The notes beneath the pieces were generated by a model, which worked only from the letters and a program-made list of their open reading frames with translations, had not been told where the DNA came from and did not search any database. This document shows positions 7,847 to 15,898 of a DNA stretch of 35,242 nucleotides, one piece after another (positions within the stretch are counted from its first letter, which is position 1; each line of letters opens with the position of its first letter). The stretch covers positions 1 to 35,242 of the forward strand of contig CAXAHJ010000033.1 of assembly GCA_963968595.1 (NCBI GenBank). The letters run 5' to 3'. Origin of the DNA: GCA-2730975 sp937893275 (GTDB lineage: Bacteria > Verrucomicrobiota > Verrucomicrobiia > Opitutales > Seribacteraceae). The position numbers were made by a program, and so were the translations under genes.

Positions 7847-9664
7847 ATGGAAGTTCTTTGCATTGCATTGCTCGCGGGTATCGGTTTCGTCGTTGCCTAC
7901 CATACCTATGGTCGCTGGTTGGGATCCAAGATCTTTGCCCTTTCTGCAAAGGCGGTCTGCCCGTCGAGAAAGCTGGAAGACGGTGTGGACTACGTGCCGA
8001 CAAAGAAATCGATCATTTTCGGGCACCACTTCACCTCGATCGCGGGGACGGGCCCCATCGTGGGCCCGGCGATTGCCATCATGTGGGGCTGGGTGCCGGC
8101 CCTATTGTGGGTGGTGTTTGGTTCCATCCTGATCGGTGCCGTGCATGACTTCGGCGCCTTGGTGGTCAGCCTGCGCAACAACGGTCAGACGGTGGGCGAC
8201 ATAGCGGGTCGGTTGCTGAACAAGCGAGTGCGTTTACTCTTCCTCTTTATTCTTTTCATGGCCCTTACGGTGGTACTGGCGATTTTCGGGTTGGTTATCG
8301 CGGCCGTCTTCAAGCAATATCCTGCTGCCATATTTCCCTGCGTTGTGCAGATTCCCATCGCGGTCGCAATCGGCGTAATGCTTCACCGCAAGGGTGTGGG
8401 GTTGCTTGTGCCTTCCATCGCAGCGCTGGTCGTGATGTACTTGTCCGTTGTTTTTGGTGATGCGGGATTTCTCGGAGAATGGAATGCCGCTATGGCCGGA
8501 TGGTCCGTCTGGACTTGGGTTGTCGTGCTACTTGGCTACTCATACGTTGCCTCGGTTCTGCCAGTCTGGACATTGCTGCAACCGCGCGATTACATAAACT
8601 CTCTTCAGCTCATTTCGGCTTTGGCTCTGATCGTGTTGGGCTTGTTCGCTGCGGCAATTTCGGGTGGGGCAGGGGATGCTGAATTGACTATGGTGGCACC
8701 TGCTTTCAATCCTCAGCCCGAGGGTGCCCCAATGATTTTTCCCTTCCTCTTCATTACCATCGCGTGCGGTGCCGTCAGTGGGTTCCACTGCCTTGTGAGC
8801 AGTGGAACCACCAGCAAGCAAATTTCGAGTGAACCGGACGCCCGTTTCGTTGGGTACGGCAGCATGTTGACCGAAGGGTTTCTCGCCACCTTGGTTATTC
8901 TCGCCTGTGGGGCCGGGCTCGGCTTGGGCGTGGCAACGGCCGGTGGCGAAACCTTGATCGGCGAGGCGGCTTGGGCCGAGCGGTACGCCTCTTGGGGCGC
9001 GGCCAAAGGATTGGGAGCCAAGGTGGGGGCATTTGTCGATGGCTCTGCCAATTTCCTGATGGCCTTGGGTCTGTCCGGAGGGGTGGCGGTTGCCCTGATG
9101 GGGGTGCTGGTGGCTTCCTTTGCCGGCACCACTTTGGATACAGCATGTCGCCTGCAGCGCTATGTTATTCAAGAGCTTGGGCGAACCTTGAGCCCTAAGG
9201 ATGGCGGGGGCTTCGCTTGGTTGAAGAACAAGCACGGCGCCACCATCTTTGCAGTCTGCATTGCTGGAGCCATGGCTGCCGTTCCACCCAGCGGAGCCGA
9301 ATGGACCATTGAAAACGCAGGCAAGGGGGGGCTTATCCTTTGGCCACTCTTTGGGGCCACCAACCAGCTTTTGGCAGGTCTGTCCTTCATGGTCATAACT
9401 TTTTATCTTTGGCGTCGTGGAAAGCCCGTGTGGTTTCTCGTCATCCCGATGATCTTCATGCTGATCATGCCCCTTTGGGCGATGCTGCACCAGCTCTTCT
9501 CCGCTCCCGGTTGGTTGGTCGGCGACAAGCCCGATTATCTTCTCGGCGGCATCGGTTTAGCCACCGTTGCCTTGGAGATATGGATGATCTTTGAGGGGTG
9601 GCAATTATTTCCCAAGGCCAAGGGCGTATTGGAGGAAGGCGCATTGGACGCGGAGACCGCTTGA
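7847..9664 (+). CDS. cstA: CstA-family carbon starvation protein (peptide/pyruvate transporter)
   Basis: 605 residues, a polytopic inner-membrane protein of the CstA family, whose members take up pyruvate or small peptides during carbon limitation. The family hallmark FGHHFTSIAGTGPIVGPAIA lies near residues 58-77, followed by GAVHDFGALVVSLR and many hydrophobic segments. The late SFAGTTLDTACRLQRY and LWPLFGATNQLLAGL motifs are also present. The length is a little short of E. coli CstA (about 700) but usual for the shorter bacterial type. No alternative start codon lies in frame just upstream; GAAGGA directly abuts the ATG, an unusually short spacing. The next gene starts on the base after the stop, implying an operon. 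The upstream region carries a foldable leader and a LacI-like palindrome, so carbon-source control is plausible. Confidence 0.92.
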   Translation: MEVLCIALLAGIGFVVAYHTYGRWLGSKIFALSAKAVCPSRKLEDGVDYVPTKKSIIFGHHFTSIAGTGPIVGPAIAIMWGWVPALLWVVFGSILIGAVHDFGALVVSLRNNGQTVGDIAGRLLNKRVRLLFLFILFMALTVVLAIFGLVIAAVFKQYPAAIFPCVVQIPIAVAIGVMLHRKGVGLLVPSIAALVVMYLSVVFGDAGFLGEWNAAMAGWSVWTWVVVLLGYSYVASVLPVWTLLQPRDYINSLQLISALALIVLGLFAAAISGGAGDAELTMVAPAFNPQPEGAPMIFPFLFITIACGAVSGFHCLVSSGTTSKQISSEPDARFVGYGSMLTEGFLATLVILACGAGLGLGVATAGGETLIGEAAWAERYASWGAAKGLGAKVGAFVDGSANFLMALGLSGGVAVALMGVLVASFAGTTLDTACRLQRYVIQELGRTLSPKDGGGFAWLKNKHGATIFAVCIAGAMAAVPPSGAEWTIENAGKGGLILWPLFGATNQLLAGLSFMVITFYLWRRGKPVWFLVIPMIFMLIMPLWAMLHQLFSAPGWLVGDKPDYLLGGIGLATVALEIWMIFEGWQLFPKAKGVLEEGALDAETA

Positions 9665-9979
9665 GTGGGTATCGAGGTCGTAATTCTCATCGTTCTGGCT
9701 GCTGCCTTCATCATCATGAAGGTGATTCAGGGAGACTCCGAGCGGAAGCGCCGAATCGAGCGTTCCGAGCGCCTATTGCGAGACAAGGCCGCCACGGGTG
9801 GGTTTTCGCAGAGGAAGCAATGGGATGACTTCGCCGAAGAGCACGAATCTTACCTAGAGCCTGAACCCGTGGAAAACGTCGAATCCGATAGTGACGATGA
9901 ATCAGAGGGCGATTCGTCTTGCAAAGAAAATCCTCACGAAAAAGCCGAAGAAAAGCCACCTTCGGACGAGTCAAAGTGA
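9665..9979 (+). CDS. Small single-span membrane protein downstream of cstA
   Basis: 104 residues starting with GTG on the base after the cstA TGA, so probably translationally coupled. One N-terminal transmembrane segment (residues about 4-18, EVVILIVLAAAFIIM) is followed by a basic stretch (RKRRIERSERLLRDK), then a Glu/Asp/Ser-rich acidic tail to the end, likely cytoplasmic and disordered. It is not the YbdD/DUF466 protein often found beside cstA, and I do not recognise the family. The junction with cstA suggests an accessory or regulatory partner of the transporter; this is inference from position only. Confidence 0.65.
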   Translation: MGIEVVILIVLAAAFIIMKVIQGDSERKRRIERSERLLRDKAATGGFSQRKQWDDFAEEHESYLEPEPVENVESDSDDESEGDSSCKENPHEKAEEKPPSDESK

Positions 9980-10032
9980 AATGACCTTGGCTCGATGGTG
10001 TCTTTCAGGCAGAATGCATTTCTTGTTTTCAC

Positions 10033-10116
10033 GCCCGGATGGCGGAATTGGTAGACGCAGCGGACTTAAAATCCGCTGACCGAAAGGTCGTGGGGGTTCA
10101 AGTCCCCCTCCGGGCA
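10033..10116 (+). tRNA. tRNA-Leu (anticodon UAA)
   Basis: 84 nt class-II tRNA. The acceptor stem GCCCGGA pairs with TCCGGGC (10109-10115), with discriminator A at 10116. The anticodon stem GCGGA/TCCGC (10060-10064/10072-10076) holds loop CTTAAAA with anticodon TAA at 10067-10069. A long variable arm (TGACCGAAAGGTCGT) and a T-arm with GGTTCAAGTCC are present. CCA is not encoded. Confidence 0.97.
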
Positions 10117-10386
10117 CTCTTTGAATGCAAGAGAAATGTCGGAAAAGTCCTAGTGATATAGCGGCTTGGAGGCTTTCCTCTATAGGCAGTATTATTTTTT
10201 TACGCCATTCCCCGTTTTGTAAAACAATACCGTATCTAGGTATATTTATGCATCAAAAGTGGCTGCAAAGTGGTTACAGATGGAAGCGGAGAAAAGATGC
10301 AATTTGACCAATCAATTTGTCTTCTCCCGAAACCAACCCTTGACCTCGTTCCAGCTACGTCGGTTTCCCTACGAAAAAATCACGGG
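10117..10386. other. Spacer after tRNA-Leu, no gene seen
   Basis: 270 bp with no supported gene. A plus-strand frame ends near 10318 with a basic, Trp-containing tail that vaguely recalls recombinase N termini, but it is too short to support. No clear terminator, attachment-site repeat of the tRNA 3' end or integrase is visible, so there is no evidence for an integrated element. Confidence 0.5.
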
Positions 10387-10884
10387 TCAGTTCAGCGTGG
10401 CAAGGGTTTCTTTGATTGCGCCGAAATTTGGTAACTCCAAGGGCGTGGCGGTCTGTTCCGCGTATTGGACGATGCCTTCTTTGTCTATTACAAATGCCGC
10501 CCGCGCACTTACGCTGCCGACTCCAATGAGATCATCGAGCAATACTCCGTAGTCTTTCGCTGTTTGCTTGTTCAAGTCGCTGGCAATGGTTATTCCGATA
10601 CTTTCCTTTTCCGCCCATTGCCCTTGGGCAAACGGGCTGTCGACGCTGATTGCAATCACGTCCGCATTCAACTCGCCGTAGGCAGCTAAACCAGAGGTGA
10701 CGTCGCAAAGTTCTTGGGTGCAAACCCCAGTGAAAGCCAGAGGGAAGAACAAAACAACCGTGTTTCTTTGGCCAATGTTCGCTTCGAGATTTACATCGCT
10801 CAGGCCGAAATCGTCCTTTTCACCGGGAGCGTTTATGGATTTCAGGGAAAAGTCGGGGGCCTTGGTGTTAATTTCGAGGGTCAT
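10387..10884 (-). CDS. AhpE-like peroxiredoxin
   Basis: 165 residues, an AhpC/TSA-fold thiol peroxidase that reduces hydroperoxides in the cytoplasm. The active-site motif FFPLAFTGVCTQELC places the peroxidatic cysteine at Cys55 within PxxxTxxC (Pro48, Thr52). Cys60, five residues on, could be a resolving cysteine of the atypical two-Cys type; AhpE itself lacks a Cys there. AISVDSPFAQGQWAE and AAFVIDKEGIVQYAE are also typical of the AhpE group. Length is normal. No Shine-Dalgarno sequence is seen before the ATG. The gene appears to be transcribed alone, with 270 bp on each side, and no reductase partner is encoded nearby. Confidence 0.9.
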   Translation of the reverse strand: MTLEINTKAPDFSLKSINAPGEKDDFGLSDVNLEANIGQRNTVVLFFPLAFTGVCTQELCDVTSGLAAYGELNADVIAISVDSPFAQGQWAEKESIGITIASDLNKQTAKDYGVLLDDLIGVGSVSARAAFVIDKEGIVQYAEQTATPLELPNFGAIKETLATLN

Positions 10885-11155
10885 CGTAATATGTTTTTAT
10901 TTGGTTGGGTTCAGTTTATGCCTCAGTTTCGGCGAAAGTAGCTAACAAAACTCAGAAAAAAATAAAAGGCAACTCTTTGCATAGGGTCGCGGTAAATGAG
11001 ATGAGGGGCTTGGAGTTAGCCGGCTGAAGTCAGTTCTTTTCGAGTGAATTACTCTCTCATGCGCACCGTCCGCAAGTATTTACATCCTTTAATGATCTCT
11101 TTTTTCTCAAAGGTTTGTACTGCCGCGCGTCACCTAAAAGTTGCTTTGCCTAATC
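10885..11155. other. Spacer between peroxiredoxin and symporter genes
   Basis: 271 bp without a supported gene. It must hold the peroxiredoxin promoter and the 3' end of the symporter transcript. A weak GCCT/AGGC hairpin (about 11145-11159) overlaps the symporter stop codon and is followed on the minus strand by a short T-containing stretch, too weak to call a terminator. Confidence 0.35.
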
Positions 11156-12775
11156 TCAGGCGGTGGCACCTTCCGGTTTCGGATCTTCGGTGAGAAGTTC
11201 ATCGTCTTGTTCCATGACGCCGTCCACGATGGCGGCTCCGACGGAATCGCCGAAGCAGTTCACCGCGGTGCGGAATCTATCCAGTAGCCAGTCCACCATT
11301 AATATCAGCCCTATCGCCTCCACTGGGAGTCCAGCGGCATTCAGTACGATTAGCATGGTGACCAGGCCGGCCTCGGGGATGCCGGCCGCCCCGATTGCCG
11401 CCAAGGTGGCCGTGATGGCGATGGTGACCTGAGTCGTCATGGTGAGTTCCTGACCCGTGATCGGGAAATAAATTTGGGCTATGAATATGGCGGCGGCGGC
11501 CTCCTAGAGGGCGGTGCCATCCATGTTGATTGTGGCCCCCAAGGGGAGAACGAACTTAGTGGATTTTTCCGAGATTCCGGCCTTGTCGATGGCGCACTCC
11601 ATGGTGATGGGAAGAGTGGCCGATGAGCTAGCGGTGGAGAACGCCGTGAGCACTGCTTGAGACATGTTCTTAAAGAAGGTTATGGGGTTTTTCTTGGTGA
11701 ACAGCCAGTAGATCAAGAACAAGGTGACAAAGGCATGGAATCCCAGCCCCGTGATAATCGTCAGGATATAGTAACCCTGCTGACCGGCCATTTCCGCCAG
11801 CTTGCCCTCCAGGTTGGCATGACCGAACTTTCCCGCCACTAGACAGAAGATGCCAAAGGGGGCAATGTTCATGAGGAGCATCACGAAGGACATCAAGGCA
11901 TCGTTCGCTTGCCCGATCATTCTGGTGATGGCGAAGACCTTTTTCCCCATCGTGGTAAGCATCGCGGCAAAAATAATGCTGAAAACAATAAGGGGGAGCA
12001 GGTTCATATCTGCCGCGGCCTTGAACAGGTTGTTTGTGACAAGCATGAGGAGAATGTTCTCGAGAATGTCGCCCAGATCTTTTTCTTCACCGGCCTTCTT
12101 CTTTTGGGCCACTGCCTTGGCGTATGCTTTCTCTGCGGTATCCCTATCGACCATGGCCGTCTCGACTTGCGTCTTTAGGGTCTCATCATGAGGTGCTTCT
12201 TTCAGGGCGGCCTTGGCATCCGCGAGGGCCTTGGCCGCGACGGACAAATTCTCTTCGGCTTTTTTGTGTGCCTCGATCGCTTCTTTTCGCTTTTTCTGCT
12301 CCTCCACGGCTTTGGCCGCTTCTTCATTGGACTCGTTTTTCTCTTCAACCTTGGCCTTGATCTTCTCCTTCAAGGCTACCAGTTCGGCTTCGGCCTTCTT
12401 TTTCTCCGGACCGGCGGCCGCTTCGTACTTGGCCTTGGCTACTTCCAGCTCCTTGTTCACCCCCGGCTTCATGATATTGACCAAGATTAGCCCGACAATC
12501 ACAGCCAGCACGGTCGTGGACATGTAGTAGCCAATCGCATAGGCTCCTGGTTTTCCCAGTTTCCGGACATCGCCAAGCCCCAGAATGCCACTCATTACGG
12601 ACATCACCACAAGTGGCACGACCATCATCATCAAGAGGCTAAGAAAGACTTCGCCGCCAACTTCGAATTTAACGGCAATCTCGGGAGCGAAGTACCCCAT
12701 CGCGATCGCTGCAACGATAGCGGCAATGATGTAATAAGTTAGATTTCCGTGACCTTTGGGTTTCTTTTTACTCAT
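11156..12775 (-). pseudogene. SDF-family Na+/dicarboxylate symporter with coiled-coil insertion, interrupted by one amber codon
   Basis: One continuous frame of 539 codons except for a single TAG at 11504-11506 (codon 424). The stop directly follows NMDGTAL, where family members usually have Tyr before Glu-Ala; TAC to TAG is one base. After the stop the frame continues with normal sequence (IFIAQIYFPITGQELTM, GIPEAGLVTMLIVLNAAGLP, DWLLDRFRTAVNCFGD). The hairpin-1 motif TASSSATLPITMEC is at about 381-394. Between the third membrane segment and the LVTNNLFKAA segment (about 106-230) lies a Lys/Glu/Ala-rich heptad-like insertion absent from ordinary members; GltPh topology would place it outside the membrane, in the periplasm. 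AAAGGA (12781-12786) is a good ribosome site. Nothing else is decayed, so the lesion is recent, a sequencing error, or read through. Truncated protein would lack the last transport helices. Confidence 0.85.
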
Positions 12776-13090
12776 AAAATTCCTTTAAAACTATGATTTG
12801 GTTGCTCTGGCGATTGCGCTTTTTGCTCTTGGTCTCTTATGGGCTTGCCCTCGCTTTTACTGGAGTTCAGTTCGTAGCAAAAACATACTTTCATTTATCC
12901 AGTATAGAACCCGTTCGCGAATTCGGCTATTATAAGATTTCGCCGATTTTATAATTGGTATAGAGTCATGTCCGAGAGCGAGCGTTTCAAGACCAGCCCC
13001 CCGCGACATCGGATTTCTGCTTTTCGGGCTAAAACTTCTTGCACCTAATCGAGTTGCCTCCGAGGCGGACTTGTACATTGTTCGCCGGCG
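12776..13090. other. Divergent promoter spacer between symporter and ABC-F genes
   Basis: 315 bp with no supported gene. A minus-strand open frame at 12857-13105 runs into the ABC-F start and shows no family resemblance. It contains the symporter ribosome site near 12781 and the symmetric TATAAT pair listed separately. Confidence 0.5.
12929..12955. promoter_or_regulatory. Inverted pair of perfect TATAAT boxes
   Basis: ATTATAA (12929-12935) and TTATAAT (12949-12955) form a 7-bp inverted repeat 13 bp apart. Each arm gives a perfect -10 hexamer on one strand: plus at 12950-12955 facing the ABC-F gene, minus at 12929-12934 facing the symporter gene. No good -35 hexamers accompany them, so either both are weak or activated promoters, or this is a regulator site. 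Confidence 0.35.
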
Positions 13091-14710
13091 ATGATTCAAA
13101 TTCAAGAAGTTAGTCTTGCCTATGGTCCGCAGTCCTTGTTCGAGGAGATTTCAGAGGTGATCGGTTCTCTCGACAGGATTGCCTTGGTGGGCTCGAACGG
13201 TTCGGGTAAGACCACCTTGTTGCGTATGCTTATGGGCGAGGTGGAACCGGATTCAGGATCCATTGACAAACCCGATTATGCAACGATTGGTTACTTGCCG
13301 CAGGATGGGATTTCGGCGAAGGGGAGTACTTTGGCCGAAGAGGCCGGAAAAGCCTTTGCCGACGCCTTGGCCTTGCGAGAGCGTTTGGACGAGGCCGAGG
13401 TCCGACTGGGTGAGATGGAGCCGGATGTGGAGGAGTTTTACGACTTGATCGACTTGATGGGAGCTTGGGAGGAGCAATTGGCCGCTTACGAGCCGGAGAA
13501 AATGAAGTCCCGTATCGAGAAAGTGTTAACGGGAATGGGATTTCCCCTGTCCGATATGGACCGTGACGTGGGCGAGTTCTCAGGTGGTTGGCAGATGCGG
13601 ATTGCCTTGAGCAAACTGTTGCTGCAGGCGCCTTCTCTCCTGATCCTGGACGAGCCGACAAACCATATGGACATTGTTTCCCAGCACTGGCTGGAGCAGT
13701 ATTTAAAGCGTTACCAAGGCGCCCTGATCGTGATTTCGCATGATCGGGCATTTCTCGAGACTGTAACTGAGCGTACGTTGGAACTGAAGCTCGGAAAACT
13801 CAACACCTACAAGGGGGACTTTGGCTTTTATCTGAAGGAAAGCGCGGCTCGCAAAGAACGGCAGCAAAAGGCTTCCAACAACCAAAAGAAGGTAATCCAA
13901 AAGGAGAAGGAGTTTATCAACCGCTTCCGTTCGAACGTAAAGAAGGCGGCTATGGTGCAGAGCCGGATAAAGGCTTTGGATAAGATGGAGATCGTTAAAC
14001 CGGAGGTGGAGGAGAAGAAAATGTATTTTCGCTTTCCACCGTCGCCGCCAGCAAGTCACAAGGTGATCGAGGTGGAGAACCTGAAAAAAGCTTACGGTGA
14101 CAACCAGATTTTCAATGGTTTGGACCTTCGGATAGACAAGGGCGACCGTATTGCCATAGTGGGCGTTAACGGGGCGGGTAAGTCGACCTTGGTTCGCATC
14201 CTTGCGGGAGTGGAACCTTTTCAAGAGGGTGAGCGGGACATTGGGGTGAATACGGTTATCGGCTATTTCGCCCAGCACCAGGCCGAAGAATTGAATCCCG
14301 CCAATGACGTGCTGACGGAAGTGGAGGAAGTCGCGGAGGGTAACCCCGAGTCAAACCCTCGAGCGGCATTAGGCGCCTTGCTCTTCAGCGGTAAAGAGGC
14401 GTTGAAGAAGACTTCCGTTCTTTCTGGCGGAGAACGCAATCGAGTGGCGTTGGCTAAACTTCTGATGAAGCCTTGCAACTGCCTTATAATGGATGAGCCC
14501 ACGAATCACTTGGACATTCGCAGTAAGGAGGTCTTGCAAGAAGCCCTCAACTTGTTCGAGGGGACTGCCATCATAGTGAGCCACGATCGTTCTTTTTTGG
14601 ACGGGGTGGTGACGAAGGTGTTGGAGGTCTCGCCTCAAAAAACTAGAATGCTCACCTGTAACGTGAGCGAGTACATTAAGAGGTTGGACAGGGAAATGGC
14701 TGAGGCTTAG
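13091..14710 (+). CDS. ABC-F family ATPase (ribosome-associated type)
   Basis: 539 residues with two ABC domains and no membrane segments, as in EttA/Uup/YheS-type proteins, which bind the ribosomal E site and act on translation. Domain 1 has Walker A GSNGSGKT (34-41), signature FSGGW (163-167) and Walker B LLILDEPTNH (183-192). The charged linker (about 245-320, rich in Lys/Gln/Arg) corresponds to the P-site tRNA interaction motif. Domain 2 has Walker A GVNGAGKS (358-365), signature LSGGE (444-448) and LIMDEPTNHLD. The exact subfamily cannot be set by eye. It stands alone: divergent from the symporter, and convergent with the YqaA-like gene 18 bp downstream. Confidence 0.92.
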   Translation: MIQIQEVSLAYGPQSLFEEISEVIGSLDRIALVGSNGSGKTTLLRMLMGEVEPDSGSIDKPDYATIGYLPQDGISAKGSTLAEEAGKAFADALALRERLDEAEVRLGEMEPDVEEFYDLIDLMGAWEEQLAAYEPEKMKSRIEKVLTGMGFPLSDMDRDVGEFSGGWQMRIALSKLLLQAPSLLILDEPTNHMDIVSQHWLEQYLKRYQGALIVISHDRAFLETVTERTLELKLGKLNTYKGDFGFYLKESAARKERQQKASNNQKKVIQKEKEFINRFRSNVKKAAMVQSRIKALDKMEIVKPEVEEKKMYFRFPPSPPASHKVIEVENLKKAYGDNQIFNGLDLRIDKGDRIAIVGVNGAGKSTLVRILAGVEPFQEGERDIGVNTVIGYFAQHQAEELNPANDVLTEVEEVAEGNPESNPRAALGALLFSGKEALKKTSVLSGGERNRVALAKLLMKPCNCLIMDEPTNHLDIRSKEVLQEALNLFEGTAIIVSHDRSFLDGVVTKVLEVSPQKTRMLTCNVSEYIKRLDREMAEA

Positions 14711-14728
14711 TTTGGTCGTCTTTCCGCT

Positions 14729-15361
14729 CTACAGCAATTTAAGCACGGCGAATCCGCCTAGAAGAAGTACTCCGAAGGCGAGGGCGAGCTTGTTGAAGTG
14801 CTTGTCGATGAAAACCTTCATAGGTTCGCCAAATTTGGCGATTAGCACGGCGACGATAAAGAAGCGGGCGGAGCGACTGATGGCGGATGCGATTAAGAAT
14901 TGAGGAAGGGCCATCCCTAGGACGCCGCTTGCGATGGTGAAGATTTTGTAAGGAATAGGAGAAAATCCAGCGAGAAATACGAGAGGCCAACCCCATTCCT
15001 TATACCAAGATGTAAGGTGTCTGAATTTCTCCTCGGTGAAACCGGGTACGTATTTGTAGAAGATGTCTTGGACGGTCTCCCAGCTGAAGGCTCCAATGGC
15101 GTAGCCGGCGGCTCCGCCTAGCACGGAGGCGACCGAACAGATGAGGGCGAACTTTAGTGCCTTTCTTAGGGCGCCGAGGCAGAGGGGAATTAGAAGTACG
15201 TCAGGCGGGATCGGGAAGAAACTGGCTTCGGCAAAAGATATCGCGGCAAGCCATCCGCCCGCTGATTTCCTTTCGGCGAGGGTGAGCGTCCAATCGTAGA
15301 CGCGGCGCAAAAGGTTTGGCCTAGCTTGGCTCGTGTCGACTCCTTTGGGATCAGATGGCAT
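14729..15361 (-). CDS. YqaA/DedA-like membrane protein (VTT domain)
   Basis: 210 residues, several hydrophobic segments, in the VTT/DedA superfamily, whose members act in lipid translocation and membrane homeostasis. The family features are EASFFPIPPDVLLIPL (about 45-60), a GYAIG segment, and FSPIPYKIFTIASG (133-146) followed by a basic SRSARFF stretch. It resembles the YqaA branch more than long DedA proteins. Its ATG directly follows the TAG of the phosphoribosyltransferase gene with no gap, so it is the last gene of the four-gene minus-strand set. No functional link to its neighbours is evident. Confidence 0.85.
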   Translation of the reverse strand: MPSDPKGVDTSQARPNLLRRVYDWTLTLAERKSAGGWLAAISFAEASFFPIPPDVLLIPLCLGALRKALKFALICSVASVLGGAAGYAIGAFSWETVQDIFYKYVPGFTEEKFRHLTSWYKEWGWPLVFLAGFSPIPYKIFTIASGVLGMALPQFLIASAISRSARFFIVAVLIAKFGEPMKVFIDKHFNKLALAFGVLLLGGFAVLKLL

Positions 15362-15898
15362 CTAAGAGTAGACCTCAGGCTTGAGGAGAGCGACGTGAGG
15401 GAGCTGACGGTAACGTCCCGCATAGTCGAGTCCGTAGCCGACTACGAAATGATCGGGTATGGAGAAGCCTATCCAGTCCGCTTTGAATGGGGTTTCGCGA
15501 CGAGCTGGCTTGTCGAGCAGCACGCAGGAATGGACGGATGCGGGATTGCGAGAGAGAATTTCGTTTTGAACGCGCGACAAGGTGTTGCCGGTATCGAGGA
15601 TGTCGTCGACGAGCAAAACGTGCCGGCCTTCTACTTCGGCTCGGAGGTTGCCCAATATGCGAGGGCTCGACTCAGGGGAGGTGGAATCGCCGTAACTGGA
15701 TACGCGAATGCAATCGAGTCGTAGTGGGCGGCGCAGGTTGCGAATGAGGTCGGCGGTGAATACGATGGCACCATCAAGTAAGGTGATGAGCAGGATTTCT
15801 TCTCCTTCGTAATGAACGTCGATTTCAGCTCCTAGGGCACTCACGCGCTGGCTGATGGTTTCTTCGTCGAGCAGGATTTCCTGTATGTCGTCGGTCAT
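15362..15898 (-). CDS. hpt: Hypoxanthine phosphoribosyltransferase
   Basis: 178 residues, cytoplasmic purine-salvage enzyme converting hypoxanthine (often also guanine) plus PRPP to IMP/GMP. The PRPP-binding motif HVLLVDDILDTGNTL spans 93-107. LLDGA (40-44) gives the PPi loop, VSSYGDST (66-73) the flexible loop, and WIGFSIPDHFVVGYGLDYA the base-binding region. Length is normal. The ATG overlaps the fructosamine kinase stop by 4 bp (ATGA), indicating translational coupling. Xanthine or guanine preference cannot be read from the sequence. Confidence 0.93.
   Translation of the reverse strand: MTDDIQEILLDEETISQRVSALGAEIDVHYEGEEILLITLLDGAIVFTADLIRNLRRPLRLDCIRVSSYGDSTSPESSPRILGNLRAEVEGRHVLLVDDILDTGNTLSRVQNEILSRNPASVHSCVLLDKPARRETPFKADWIGFSIPDHFVVGYGLDYAGRYRQLPHVALLKPEVYS

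Noticed and set aside
8540..9490. Long open frame of about 316 codons antisense to cstA
   Set aside because: The protein is rich in Gly, His, Gln and Pro with no family resemblance; the opposite strand encodes an unmistakable CstA with all its motifs.
10117..10386. Possible integrated element at tRNA-Leu
   Set aside because: No integrase, no repeat of the tRNA 3' end and only ordinary genes follow.
11504..11506. Pyrrolysine-coding UAG
   Set aside because: The protein is not a methylamine methyltransferase, and no pyl genes or downstream context support it; a Tyr-to-stop change is simpler.
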